64,000 nt of DNA from Butyrivibrio sp. MC2021. Lineage in GTDB: Bacteria; Bacillota; Clostridia; Lachnospirales; Lachnospiraceae. Each line of letters begins with the position of its first letter. Position 1 is the first letter of the stretch. Below are positions 57,681 to 64,000 of the stretch, piece by piece. The stretch is taken from the NCBI RefSeq assembly GCF_000621605.1, contig NZ_JHXX01000005.1:62001-126000 (forward strand), given 5' to 3'. The notes beneath the pieces are model-generated. The model was not told the DNA's origin. It was given only the letters and a program-made list of their open reading frames with translations, and made no database searches. The translations under genes and the position numbers were made by a program.

Positions 57681-58184
57681 CTAGAACTGGCCTCGTCCGA
57701 TAAAATATCCCAGCGCCATAGTAATAGTTGCAAAGGCAATCGGTCCCCAATAAGCAAGAGAATCCCGGATTTTTCTATTTCTCATTTTGGAAATCCGATT
57801 TTTGGATTTCCAAAGAAGCGCGGCTATCTGGTGCTTTTTCTCCAACAGGTAGCGCTTGTGCACCTCCCGGCTGTTCTTGCATAAGGAACGTTTCTTGGAA
57901 AGCGGATCCTGGTGATTCAGAATCCTATGATAAAATACGTTGAGATATTCCAGATCTTCCTTGGTGAATGCAGCACCGCGAGCGGAGTTCCGGTTTCGCA
58001 CATTTCGCATCTGCCTCAGCCTTTTTAGATTTTTCAGGTCGGATTTCCATCCGGTTATGCTTCTTGAAATGTACAGCGGAGTATCTTCCATATCGGAAAT
58101 ATACTGTGAAACTCCGTGCTTTTTACCATAGATCCTGCCGCATAGCCGGTCCAGATGTTTATATTCGTCAATTACTTCTTTCAA
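57681..58184 (-). CDS. Basic, tail-anchored protein of unknown function
   Basis: A 167-residue protein starting with TTG at 58184, preceded by AAGGGGT with 5-base spacing. Residues 1-140 are helical and very basic (Arg/Lys-rich, e.g. LKNLKRLRQMRNVRNRN); a single membrane helix sits at the C-terminus (about 145-163, YWGPIAFATITMALGYFI). This suggests a tail-anchored or C-in membrane protein with a nucleic-acid- or lipid-contacting soluble part. I do not recognise the family. It is convergent with the preceding gene, with 174 unremarkable bases between. Confidence 0.65.
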   Translation of the reverse strand: MKEVIDEYKHLDRLCGRIYGKKHGVSQYISDMEDTPLYISRSITGWKSDLKNLKRLRQMRNVRNRNSARGAAFTKEDLEYLNVFYHRILNHQDPLSKKRSLCKNSREVHKRYLLEKKHQIAALLWKSKNRISKMRNRKIRDSLAYWGPIAFATITMALGYFIGRGQF

Positions 58185-58221
58185 TGTACACCCCTTAATA
58201 CTGGCAGTGAAGCATGTTTAC

Positions 58222-58257
58222 CGTACTATTCACAGTCCTTCGGCTGCTCATAGTAAC
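58222..58257 (-). repeat. REP-like palindromic repeat, copy B
   Basis: Read on the minus strand it begins GTTACTATGAGCAG and ends CTGTGAATAGTA, matching copy A at 29722-29757 except in the loop and last bases. The preceding CCCCGAATT also matches. Confidence 0.6.
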
Positions 58258-58513
58258 AATTCGGGGCGATATTAGAGTTTTGCCTCATAAAAGATCGCCC
58301 CTCACTCACGTATAATATTCTCACTGCATAATTACTCTCTCTCTCACATAGTATAATAAACATGCCTTAGTTTGATAATATATTGAAACAAAGTTTCACA
58401 AACTATTCACAGATTAAATGAGGATACATAATAAGGAATGCCGCCCATTATCATATAGCAACGAACAATGTCATATCGAGATCCTCTGGATGCAGTAAAA
58501 GAGGGATGATTGT

Positions 58514-58566
58514 AATAACTCTGGAATCAAAATTTGATTAGTTGATGTCCGGAGTTATTTTTTTTT
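58514..58566 (+). terminator. Orphan intrinsic terminator
   Basis: AATAACTCTGGA (58514-58525) pairs with TCCGGAGTTATT (58548-58559), with an inner ATCAAA/TTTGAT pair, and is followed by a long T run. No annotated plus-strand gene ends here; see findings. Confidence 0.85.
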
Positions 58567-58751
58567 GCAACATAGTCATTAATGTTTTTTTTACACTTGT
58601 TAACGCATGTTTTAGTAAGTATTCTTTTATAATAAAAGCAGAAGTATATTTTTTTTTCATATATATATGGGCAGAAAATAGTGAATATTGCACGAAAGAT
58701 TACGGTAACGGTAAACTAACAAAAACAAAATTCAGTGAAGGAGGCTCTCGA

Positions 58752-59375
58752 ATGTCAAAAATATTATTACTGAATGGAAGTGCTCATGTGCATGGATGTA
58801 CTGCAACCGCTTTGGAAGAAATGATTGGAATTTTTGAAGCTGAAGGATTTGAGACAGAACTTATCCAAGTGGGCAATAAGGCAATACGTGGATGTATTGG
58901 CTGCGGCTCCTGCAGCTCGACGGGAAAGTGTGTCTTTAACGATGATCTTGTGAATGAGGTTGCTCCAAAATTTGAGTCGGCTGATGGGCTTGTTGTCGGA
59001 AGCCCGGTATATTACGGCTCGCCTAACGGTACTATCATATCTTTCATGGACAGGCTTTTTTACAGCACTTCTTTTGACAAGCACATGAAAGTTGGGGCGG
59101 CTGTTGTCAGCTGTAGAAGAGGTGGAAATACAGCAAGTTTTGATGTCCTGAATAAGTATTTCACGATCAGTGGAATGCCTGTTGCATCGAGTACATATTG
59201 GAATATGGTGCATGGATTCTCTGCTGAAGATGTTAAAAAAGATCTGGAAGGCTTGCAGACCATGAGGAATTTGGCTAGGAACATGAGCTTTATGATAAAA
59301 GCTTTCGCAGACAAAAAAAGCGAATACCCGATAGTCGAGAAAGCTTCATTTACTAGTTTTACGGACGGGAAATAA
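58752..59375 (+). CDS. Flavodoxin-like FMN-dependent oxidoreductase
   Basis: A 207-residue protein of the NADPH-dependent FMN reductase / iron-sulfur flavoprotein group. The ATG at 58752 follows GAAGGAGG; the frame is open further upstream but in AT-rich non-coding sequence. The N-terminal KILLLNGSAHVHGCTATAL is the FMN phosphate loop; CIGCGSCSSTGKC offers four cysteines that could bind a cluster; SPVYYGSPNGTIISFMDR is the second FMN site. It probably reduces quinones, aromatics or other small electron acceptors. It lies 37 bases before the S15-type peptidase gene. Both are AT-richer than most of the window. Confidence 0.85.
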   Translation: MSKILLLNGSAHVHGCTATALEEMIGIFEAEGFETELIQVGNKAIRGCIGCGSCSSTGKCVFNDDLVNEVAPKFESADGLVVGSPVYYGSPNGTIISFMDRLFYSTSFDKHMKVGAAVVSCRRGGNTASFDVLNKYFTISGMPVASSTYWNMVHGFSAEDVKKDLEGLQTMRNLARNMSFMIKAFADKKSEYPIVEKASFTSFTDGK

Positions 59376-59412
59376 AATCACAGGATGAAAACTTACTTGA
59401 AAGGAGCATCTT

Positions 59413-61599
59413 ATGAGGGAAATTAGAAAAGCTGCCTTTTTATCATGCGTGTCGGTTGCTACACTTTTGGCAGTATCCATGACCGGTTGTGGTTCAAAAG
59501 CGCCGACATCAAAAGAGCCGGGGGCAGAAGAAACAGCATTAGAAGAGCCGGTTTCTCTAAAATTTGAAGATGGAGAGGCTCAGCCAATTCTTGAATTCTC
59601 AGATCTCAGAGATCCCTATTATACAAATGAAAATAGCGATATCCTTAGATATTGCGTATATGTCGAGACAGATTTCGACACGGATGCTGACGGTAATGCA
59701 GATCTTGTTAAAGTGCTTATGCAGGTGCCACGGGCAGCGGCAGAGGGCAATTTTAAGGCTGCAACCATATATGATCCAACACCATATGGCGCCGGTACTG
59801 TAGAAGATAACGATGAATCCGATAGACAATTATATAATCCCACGCCTTTTGATTATGACAACCTATATGGTGCGGGACAAAAGCGTGTGCCGGCAGATAA
59901 GATGACAACTCTGGAAGCTGCAGAAAATGCCGATCCTGAAAGCTGGAATTATTATGTCCCCAATGGAGACGGTGCGCAGGGTTTTTACCTGGCAAATTCC
60001 TATGACTATTACCTGATCAGAGGATTTGCGGTAGCTGAATGTGGAGGCATAGGTACATATGGCTCAGAAGGCTTTGAGCTTTGCGGTATGGATCTTGAAT
60101 GTGACTCCCATAAGTGTGTAGTTGAATGGTTGGCAGGTAACAGAGTTGCATACACTGATCCGTATAACAATGTTGAGATTGAGGCAGACTGGTCTAATGG
60201 AAATGTGGCTATGACCGGATGCTCTTATGGCGGAACTTTGCCCTATGAGGTAGCTACTACCGGTGTTGAAGGGTTAAAAACTATAATTCCTTTTGCCGGA
60301 ATAGCAAGCTGGTATGACTATACTAATTCTCAGGGTGCGCCTACGAATTATGATGTAAATTATGAGGATTATCTTGCCGCTTATAATAGCGGCGCAGCAT
60401 ATTTAGATGATGACTGGACCGTTATTAATGATGACTATGCATCATTTCTGTGGCAGATGTCACAGGATCAGGAAGCAACAAACGGTGATTATGCAGAAGT
60501 CTGGGATTGGCTTGATTACTCACATAAAACAGATGATATTAACTGCTCAGCGCTTATTGTACACGGGCTCAACGATTTTAATGTTTTTACCAAACAGGCT
60601 GATCTTATGGCGCAGGCCTTTGAAAAAGCAGGGCAGACTTTTAAGCTGGTGCTGCATCAGAACGGTCACGCTTTACTAGACGGTATTATGGTTGGGAATG
60701 AGCTGTGGCAGGAGATTATGAATAAGTGGCTATCCCACTATCTCTATGATGTCGACAATGGAATAGAAAATATGCCTGAGGTTACTGTTCAGAACAATCT
60801 TGACGGCTCATTCAGGACATATGAGAATTGGAGAGATTTTGAATACACATCTGTTGACTATGTCAGCAAGAGTACAGAAGGGGAAACATCAACTGTTGAT
60901 ACCAATGATATAGCGGAATACTATGATCAGTATGTGAACTCAACGGATGATTATGGTAAGCCATTTACACGAGATGAATATTATCTCAATCTTTCTGAAG
61001 GAACAGGAGTCAGCTATACATACAGTTTTGAAGAAGATCAGACAATTTACGGTGTTCCCGAGATTCATGTAAGGATGGCAACAAATGATGTAGACATGGA
61101 TGGGCTTATGGTATCAGCAATGCTGATAGATACTATAGATTATGAGACAAACTTTAAGGCATACATGACCAAGCAAAGACTGCATGACACAGTACCTGTC
61201 AAAACAATAGAAAAAATTGATGGCGGAAGTATTGGTCATGTAGACATAAAGGAATATGTACAGAGCAATACCACTGCAAAGCTTATAACTTTTGGATACA
61301 CAGATCTGAAAAACTACGGTTGTGGATACGATTCATCCGAGTACACTTTGAAAACTGAGGAGATGAATGGTGGAGAGTACTATGACTACACGTTTTACCT
61401 GCAACCCACTGTATATACTGTTGAAAAAGGACATTCACTTGTACTTGTTATAACCGGCTGGGATCCCTATAGGGCGGGTCTTGACGAGGATTACAATTCA
61501 GGTCTTGTAACAGAATCAAATCCATCAAGATATACATATTCATTTACGATAGATGATAGCTCTGTTGATTTCCGAATGCCGGCAGCATCAGGAGAATGA
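59413..61599 (+). CDS. Lipoprotein hydrolase of the X-Pro dipeptidyl-peptidase (S15/CocE-NonD) family
   Basis: A 728-residue protein with a lipoprotein signal (lipobox SMTGC, Cys near 26), so anchored outside the membrane. The alpha/beta-hydrolase domain (about 70-480) has nucleophile Ser in MTGCSYGGTLPYE, Asp in VHGLNDFNVF and His in QNGHALLDG. A C-terminal jelly-roll domain (about 500-728; VEKGHSLVLVITGWDPYRA) is typical of S15/CocE enzymes. It resembles PepX-type enzymes that release X-Pro dipeptides, but esterase activity is also possible. RBS AAAGGAGC. AT-rich codons compared with neighbours hint at recent transfer. Confidence 0.9.
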   Translation: MREIRKAAFLSCVSVATLLAVSMTGCGSKAPTSKEPGAEETALEEPVSLKFEDGEAQPILEFSDLRDPYYTNENSDILRYCVYVETDFDTDADGNADLVKVLMQVPRAAAEGNFKAATIYDPTPYGAGTVEDNDESDRQLYNPTPFDYDNLYGAGQKRVPADKMTTLEAAENADPESWNYYVPNGDGAQGFYLANSYDYYLIRGFAVAECGGIGTYGSEGFELCGMDLECDSHKCVVEWLAGNRVAYTDPYNNVEIEADWSNGNVAMTGCSYGGTLPYEVATTGVEGLKTIIPFAGIASWYDYTNSQGAPTNYDVNYEDYLAAYNSGAAYLDDDWTVINDDYASFLWQMSQDQEATNGDYAEVWDWLDYSHKTDDINCSALIVHGLNDFNVFTKQADLMAQAFEKAGQTFKLVLHQNGHALLDGIMVGNELWQEIMNKWLSHYLYDVDNGIENMPEVTVQNNLDGSFRTYENWRDFEYTSVDYVSKSTEGETSTVDTNDIAEYYDQYVNSTDDYGKPFTRDEYYLNLSEGTGVSYTYSFEEDQTIYGVPEIHVRMATNDVDMDGLMVSAMLIDTIDYETNFKAYMTKQRLHDTVPVKTIEKIDGGSIGHVDIKEYVQSNTTAKLITFGYTDLKNYGCGYDSSEYTLKTEEMNGGEYYDYTFYLQPTVYTVEKGHSLVLVITGWDPYRAGLDEDYNSGLVTESNPSRYTYSFTIDDSSVDFRMPAASGE

Positions 61600-61678
61600 T
61601 GACCCCCGGGGACGGGGGCATAGGACCATTTTGGCTACGTGAGGGAGTGGTGGTGTTTTTATAGGACACCTTCGGGTG

Positions 61679-61725
61679 CAAACTTAGGATGTAAGCTAAA
61701 GATATTGGATTACATCCTGAGTTTG
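61679..61725 (+). promoter_or_regulatory. Long hairpin directly before the LysM gene ribosome site
   Basis: CAAACTTAGGATGTAA (61679-61694) pairs with TTACATCCTGAGTTTG (61710-61725), 16 pairs with one mismatch and a 15-base loop. It ends directly at AGGAAGGAG, the ribosome site of the gene starting at 61743, so it could control translation or mRNA stability. Confidence 0.5.
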
Positions 61726-61742
61726 AGGAAGGAGTGTGTGTT

Positions 61743-62162
61743 ATGAGTAAAGCATTGATGGCAGCGGCAAAGATGTATGATGATCCGAGATTTTTATCCA
61801 AGAGCGAGATCAGAATTTATAAGAATAAGCTTCGCAGACAGCGTATTGTGAGACGCCAGAAGATGGCACTGGCTCTTATTGCGGCGGCTATAGTGTTCAC
61901 AGTTTCTTTTCTGGTATCAACACTGATGCTTGACGCTCAGGACAACACCTATACTCCTGAGTTCAAATATTATAAGGAGATCACCGTTCATGCCGGAGAT
62001 ACCATGTGGGATATCGCCTGCGAGAACATCTCCTATGATCATTACAAGGATGTTGCCGCCTATATCAATGAGGTCTGCAGCATCAATCATCTCGCCCAGG
62101 ACAGCACTCTTCTGGCCGGCGAGAGCCTTATCATTCCCTATTACTCAACCGAATATAAATGA
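61743..62162 (+). CDS. Small membrane LysM protein (YneA-like)
   Basis: A 139-residue protein. The ATG at 61743 follows GAGGAAGGAG. A basic cytoplasmic N-terminus (1-40), one membrane helix (about 42-64, MALALIAAAIVFTVSFLVSTL) and an extracellular LysM domain (about 75-133; EITVHAGDTMWDIACENI ... LLAGESLIIPYY) match the build of YneA, the Bacillus SOS-induced division inhibitor. lexA is not next to it and no SOS box was seen, so a general peptidoglycan-binding role is equally possible. Confidence 0.8.
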   Translation: MSKALMAAAKMYDDPRFLSKSEIRIYKNKLRRQRIVRRQKMALALIAAAIVFTVSFLVSTLMLDAQDNTYTPEFKYYKEITVHAGDTMWDIACENISYDHYKDVAAYINEVCSINHLAQDSTLLAGESLIIPYYSTEYK

Positions 62163-62230
62163 TAGTCCCCGAAGGTATGGTAAACTTATGATATGATGTA
62201 GGTGTCAAAAGTACTATCGGGGGAATTGCT

Positions 62231-64000
62231 TTGAGAAAAAGAAAGATTCTATCACATAGAATACCGGCGCTTCTGCTGGCCCTTGTCCTTACGGGCTGCG
62301 GCGGGGCAGGTGATACGCCCGTTGATGAGGCGGCAATATTTGAAACGGTGACTGAGAGCGGAGAGCAGGATTCAGGCACCGCTTCTTCTGTATCTAAAGA
62401 GATGACAGCTTCTGTTGAAGAGGAGAAAAATAGCTCCGAGGTAGCCTCGGAGGCTTCATCGGTTCAGGAAGTGACGGAAGAGGAAGCACCGCAGGAGGAA
62501 GATGATCCCAGGATCGCGGAGATTCTTTCCGGCATGACCACCAGGCAGAAGGTCTCCCAGATGATCATGCCTGCTATCCGCCAGTGGGAAGGCAACAATC
62601 TCACAGTTCTTAATGAAGAAGTCTCAGATTTTATCAGTAAAAATCAGTTCGGCGGCGTTATCCTTTTTGCCTACAATATGGAAAGCCCGGAGCAGACCGC
62701 AGTACTTACCTCTGGCCTTCAGGCGGCCAATGCAAGTGGCGGCGCAGCGGCAGGTCTTTTTATCGCAACGGACCAGGAGGGTGGCCCCGTTACAAGATTA
62801 TGCAACGGCACCACCATGCCCGGAAACATGGCCCTTGGCGCCACGGGAGATCCTCTCATGGCCCGGAAGTGCTCTCAGGTTATAGGAAAAGAGCTCATTT
62901 CCTGCGGCATCAATCTGGATTTTGCCCCGGACAGCGATGTCAACGACAATCCAAGTAACCCCATTATCGGAGTCAGGTCTTTTTCCGATGATCCCGAGAC
63001 TGTGGCGGAGTTTGCTTCCCTCTATATCCAGGGACTTCATGATGAAGGCGTGATGGCAGCAGTCAAGCACTTTCCCGGTCACGGCAACACAGAGACCGAC
63101 AGCCACACAGGCTTTCCTACAGTGGAAAAGAGCCTTGAGGAGATCAGAAGCTGCGAACTGGTGCCCTTTGGGGAGGCAGCCAAGACCACGGATTTCGTCA
63201 TGACAGCTCACATCAGATTTCCCCAGGTCACCGGAGATGCCGATGAGACCTATACTTCCATAGCCGACGGGGAGGAGGTCATTTTGCCTGCAACCCTGTC
63301 AAAGACCATGATCACCGATATCCTTCGGGGAGAGCTGGGCTACGAGGGCATTGTCATAACCGATTCCCTGGAGATGGAGGCGGTTTCCAGGCACTTTGCG
63401 CCCCTGGACAGCGCAAGACTTGCCATAAATGCCGGTGTGGACATGCTGCTGATGCCCGGATACATCGCAGGCCCCACCGGAGCTGCGTCAATGGAAAAAT
63501 ACATCGACGATATCGCAGCCATGGCGGAGGACGGCCGGATTCCCATGGAGAGACTGGACGAATCCGTCACAAGGATCCTGAGACTTAAGAGCAAATACGG
63601 CCTTCTTGAACCCCGGACAGAGCCTGATACCGAGACCATCACCTCTCTGGCAAAAGAGACAGTGGGCTCAGCGGAGAATGCGGAAACAGAGTGGGAGATC
63701 TGCCAAAAGGCAGTAACCCTCGTTAAAAATGACGGTGCCATTCCCATAGCTGATGGGCAGAAGGTTGTGATCGCCTACTACAGCGGCACCCAGAAGAAAT
63801 ATATAAATGCAGCCCTTGAAAGACTGAAAACAGAGGAGCTTATCACCTCCTCCGATAACATAACCCTTATCCAGTACAAAGGCCGGGGCACCGGAAGTGC
63901 TGCAGCCGATGTGGCCGGCGCGGAGGCAGCAATCATCCTGTCCTCCACCGACAACTACAAACTTTCGGAAACAGGCAGCTACACCGGATCAGCAGCGGAC
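62231..64000 (+). CDS. GH3 beta-N-acetylhexosaminidase-like lipoprotein, truncated by the window end
   Basis: At least 590 residues; the frame stays open to 64000. It starts with TTG at 62231 preceded by GGGGGAATTGCT and encodes a lipoprotein signal (LALVLTGCGG, Cys near 22), then a Glu/Ser-rich linker (about 25-93). The GH3 barrel (about 95-440) has FIATDQEGGPVTRL, the NagZ-type loop KHFPGHGNTETDSHTGFP with the catalytic Asp-His, and the nucleophile region VITDSLEMEAV. A second alpha/beta domain begins near 480. It probably removes terminal GlcNAc from peptidoglycan fragments or other glycans outside the cell. The motif AGGTGTCAAAAGT lies about 20 bases upstream of the start. Confidence 0.9.
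   Translation, partial: MRKRKILSHRIPALLLALVLTGCGGAGDTPVDEAAIFETVTESGEQDSGTASSVSKEMTASVEEEKNSSEVASEASSVQEVTEEEAPQEEDDPRIAEILSGMTTRQKVSQMIMPAIRQWEGNNLTVLNEEVSDFISKNQFGGVILFAYNMESPEQTAVLTSGLQAANASGGAAAGLFIATDQEGGPVTRLCNGTTMPGNMALGATGDPLMARKCSQVIGKELISCGINLDFAPDSDVNDNPSNPIIGVRSFSDDPETVAEFASLYIQGLHDEGVMAAVKHFPGHGNTETDSHTGFPTVEKSLEEIRSCELVPFGEAAKTTDFVMTAHIRFPQVTGDADETYTSIADGEEVILPATLSKTMITDILRGELGYEGIVITDSLEMEAVSRHFAPLDSARLAINAGVDMLLMPGYIAGPTGAASMEKYIDDIAAMAEDGRIPMERLDESVTRILRLKSKYGLLEPRTEPDTETITSLAKETVGSAENAETEWEICQKAVTLVKNDGAIPIADGQKVVIAYYSGTQKKYINAALERLKTEELITSSDNITLIQYKGRGTGSAAADVAGAEAAIILSSTDNYKLSETGSYTGSAAD

Larger units (their letters stand above)
58185..58751. other. 567-base AT-rich intergenic region with repeat and orphan terminator
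   Basis: It holds REP copy B (58222-58257), an inverted repeat GGGGCGAT/ATCGCCCC (58263-58270 with 58294-58301), a TATAAT at 58352-58357, a small TGAAAC/GTTTCA palindrome (58384-58398), a 26-codon frame without ribosome site (58418-58498) and a strong terminator (58514-58566). It is followed by an AT-rich stretch before the flavodoxin-like gene. Confidence 0.6.

Noticed and set aside
58418-58498. 26-codon frame as a called gene
   Set aside because: No ribosome site; kept only as part of the orphan-transcript finding.

Overview
The window looks like chromosome from a plant-fibre-degrading, Gram-positive anaerobe of the Lachnospiraceae (Butyrivibrio / Eubacterium cellulosolvens-like Clostridia). 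The indications are strong AGGAGG-type ribosome sites, TTG/GTG starts, the Firmicutes gene block yaaR-holB-ricT-trmN6-rsmI, ATP-type PEP carboxykinase, a secreted GH10 xylanase fused to a CE1 feruloyl esterase, and secreted proteins built from bacterial Ig-like repeats. Base composition is near half GC by eye, with an AT-richer patch around 58.2-61.6 kb. The genus cannot be settled from the sequence alone. I see no rRNA, tRNA, CRISPR array, transposase or prophage.

Layout: 0.1-6.1 kb, an unusual adenosine-deaminase/SLOG-like fusion and a secreted GH25 lysozyme with Ig-like repeats. 6.2-8.2 kb (minus strand), a methyl-accepting chemotaxis protein. 8.4-17.3 kb, a plus-strand run: HtrA-like pseudoprotease, YhaM exoribonuclease, MutS2, a two-component pair, TrmL, RlmD/RlmCD. 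17.4-24.3 kb, a small acidic protein, a GT-C type membrane glycosyltransferase, a lone PTS IIC-like permease, an MBOAT O-acyltransferase with an SGNH-type partner, a membrane-tethered Mrr-like nuclease and an OGG-type glycosylase. 24.3-28.4 kb, the DNA-replication/tRNA/rRNA-modification operon. 28.4-34 kb, an intracellular alpha-galactosidase, PEPCK with a clear promoter and terminator, and a degenerate GGDEF-EAL membrane protein. 34-41.5 kb, an unknown protein, a PHP-type metallohydrolase, a small membrane protein, an AraC regulator, a long structured non-coding element, then xpaC-telA. 41.7-49.6 kb, galK-galT, a TPR-like membrane protein, a VanW protein, an AIRS/HypE-like protein, an Lrp regulator and an aminotransferase. 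49.6-56.6 kb, two large divergent secreted proteins: a papain-like peptidase and the xylanase-esterase. 57-64 kb, small membrane proteins, a flavodoxin-like oxidoreductase, an S15-type lipoprotein peptidase, a LysM protein and a truncated GH3 lipoprotein running off the end.

Together the genes suggest a fibre/galactoside-using bacterium (xylan and ferulate ester cleavage outside; alpha-galactoside cleavage and Leloir-type galactose entry inside; PEPCK for carbon flow at the PEP node) with a heavily decorated envelope (lysozyme, VanW, O-acylation, Ig-repeat proteins, LysM, GH3).

The items most worth a second look are: (1) the long nested inverted-repeat element at 38728-39103 just before xpaC-telA, either a large structured RNA/leader or a MITE; (2) the ADA-SLOG-like fusion lacking the second active-site Asp; (3) an HtrA homologue without its catalytic triad; (4) an orphan strong terminator at 58514-58566 implying an unannotated short transcript; (5) repeated extragenic palindromes and a recurring promoter-proximal AGGTG(C/T)CAAAAGT motif.
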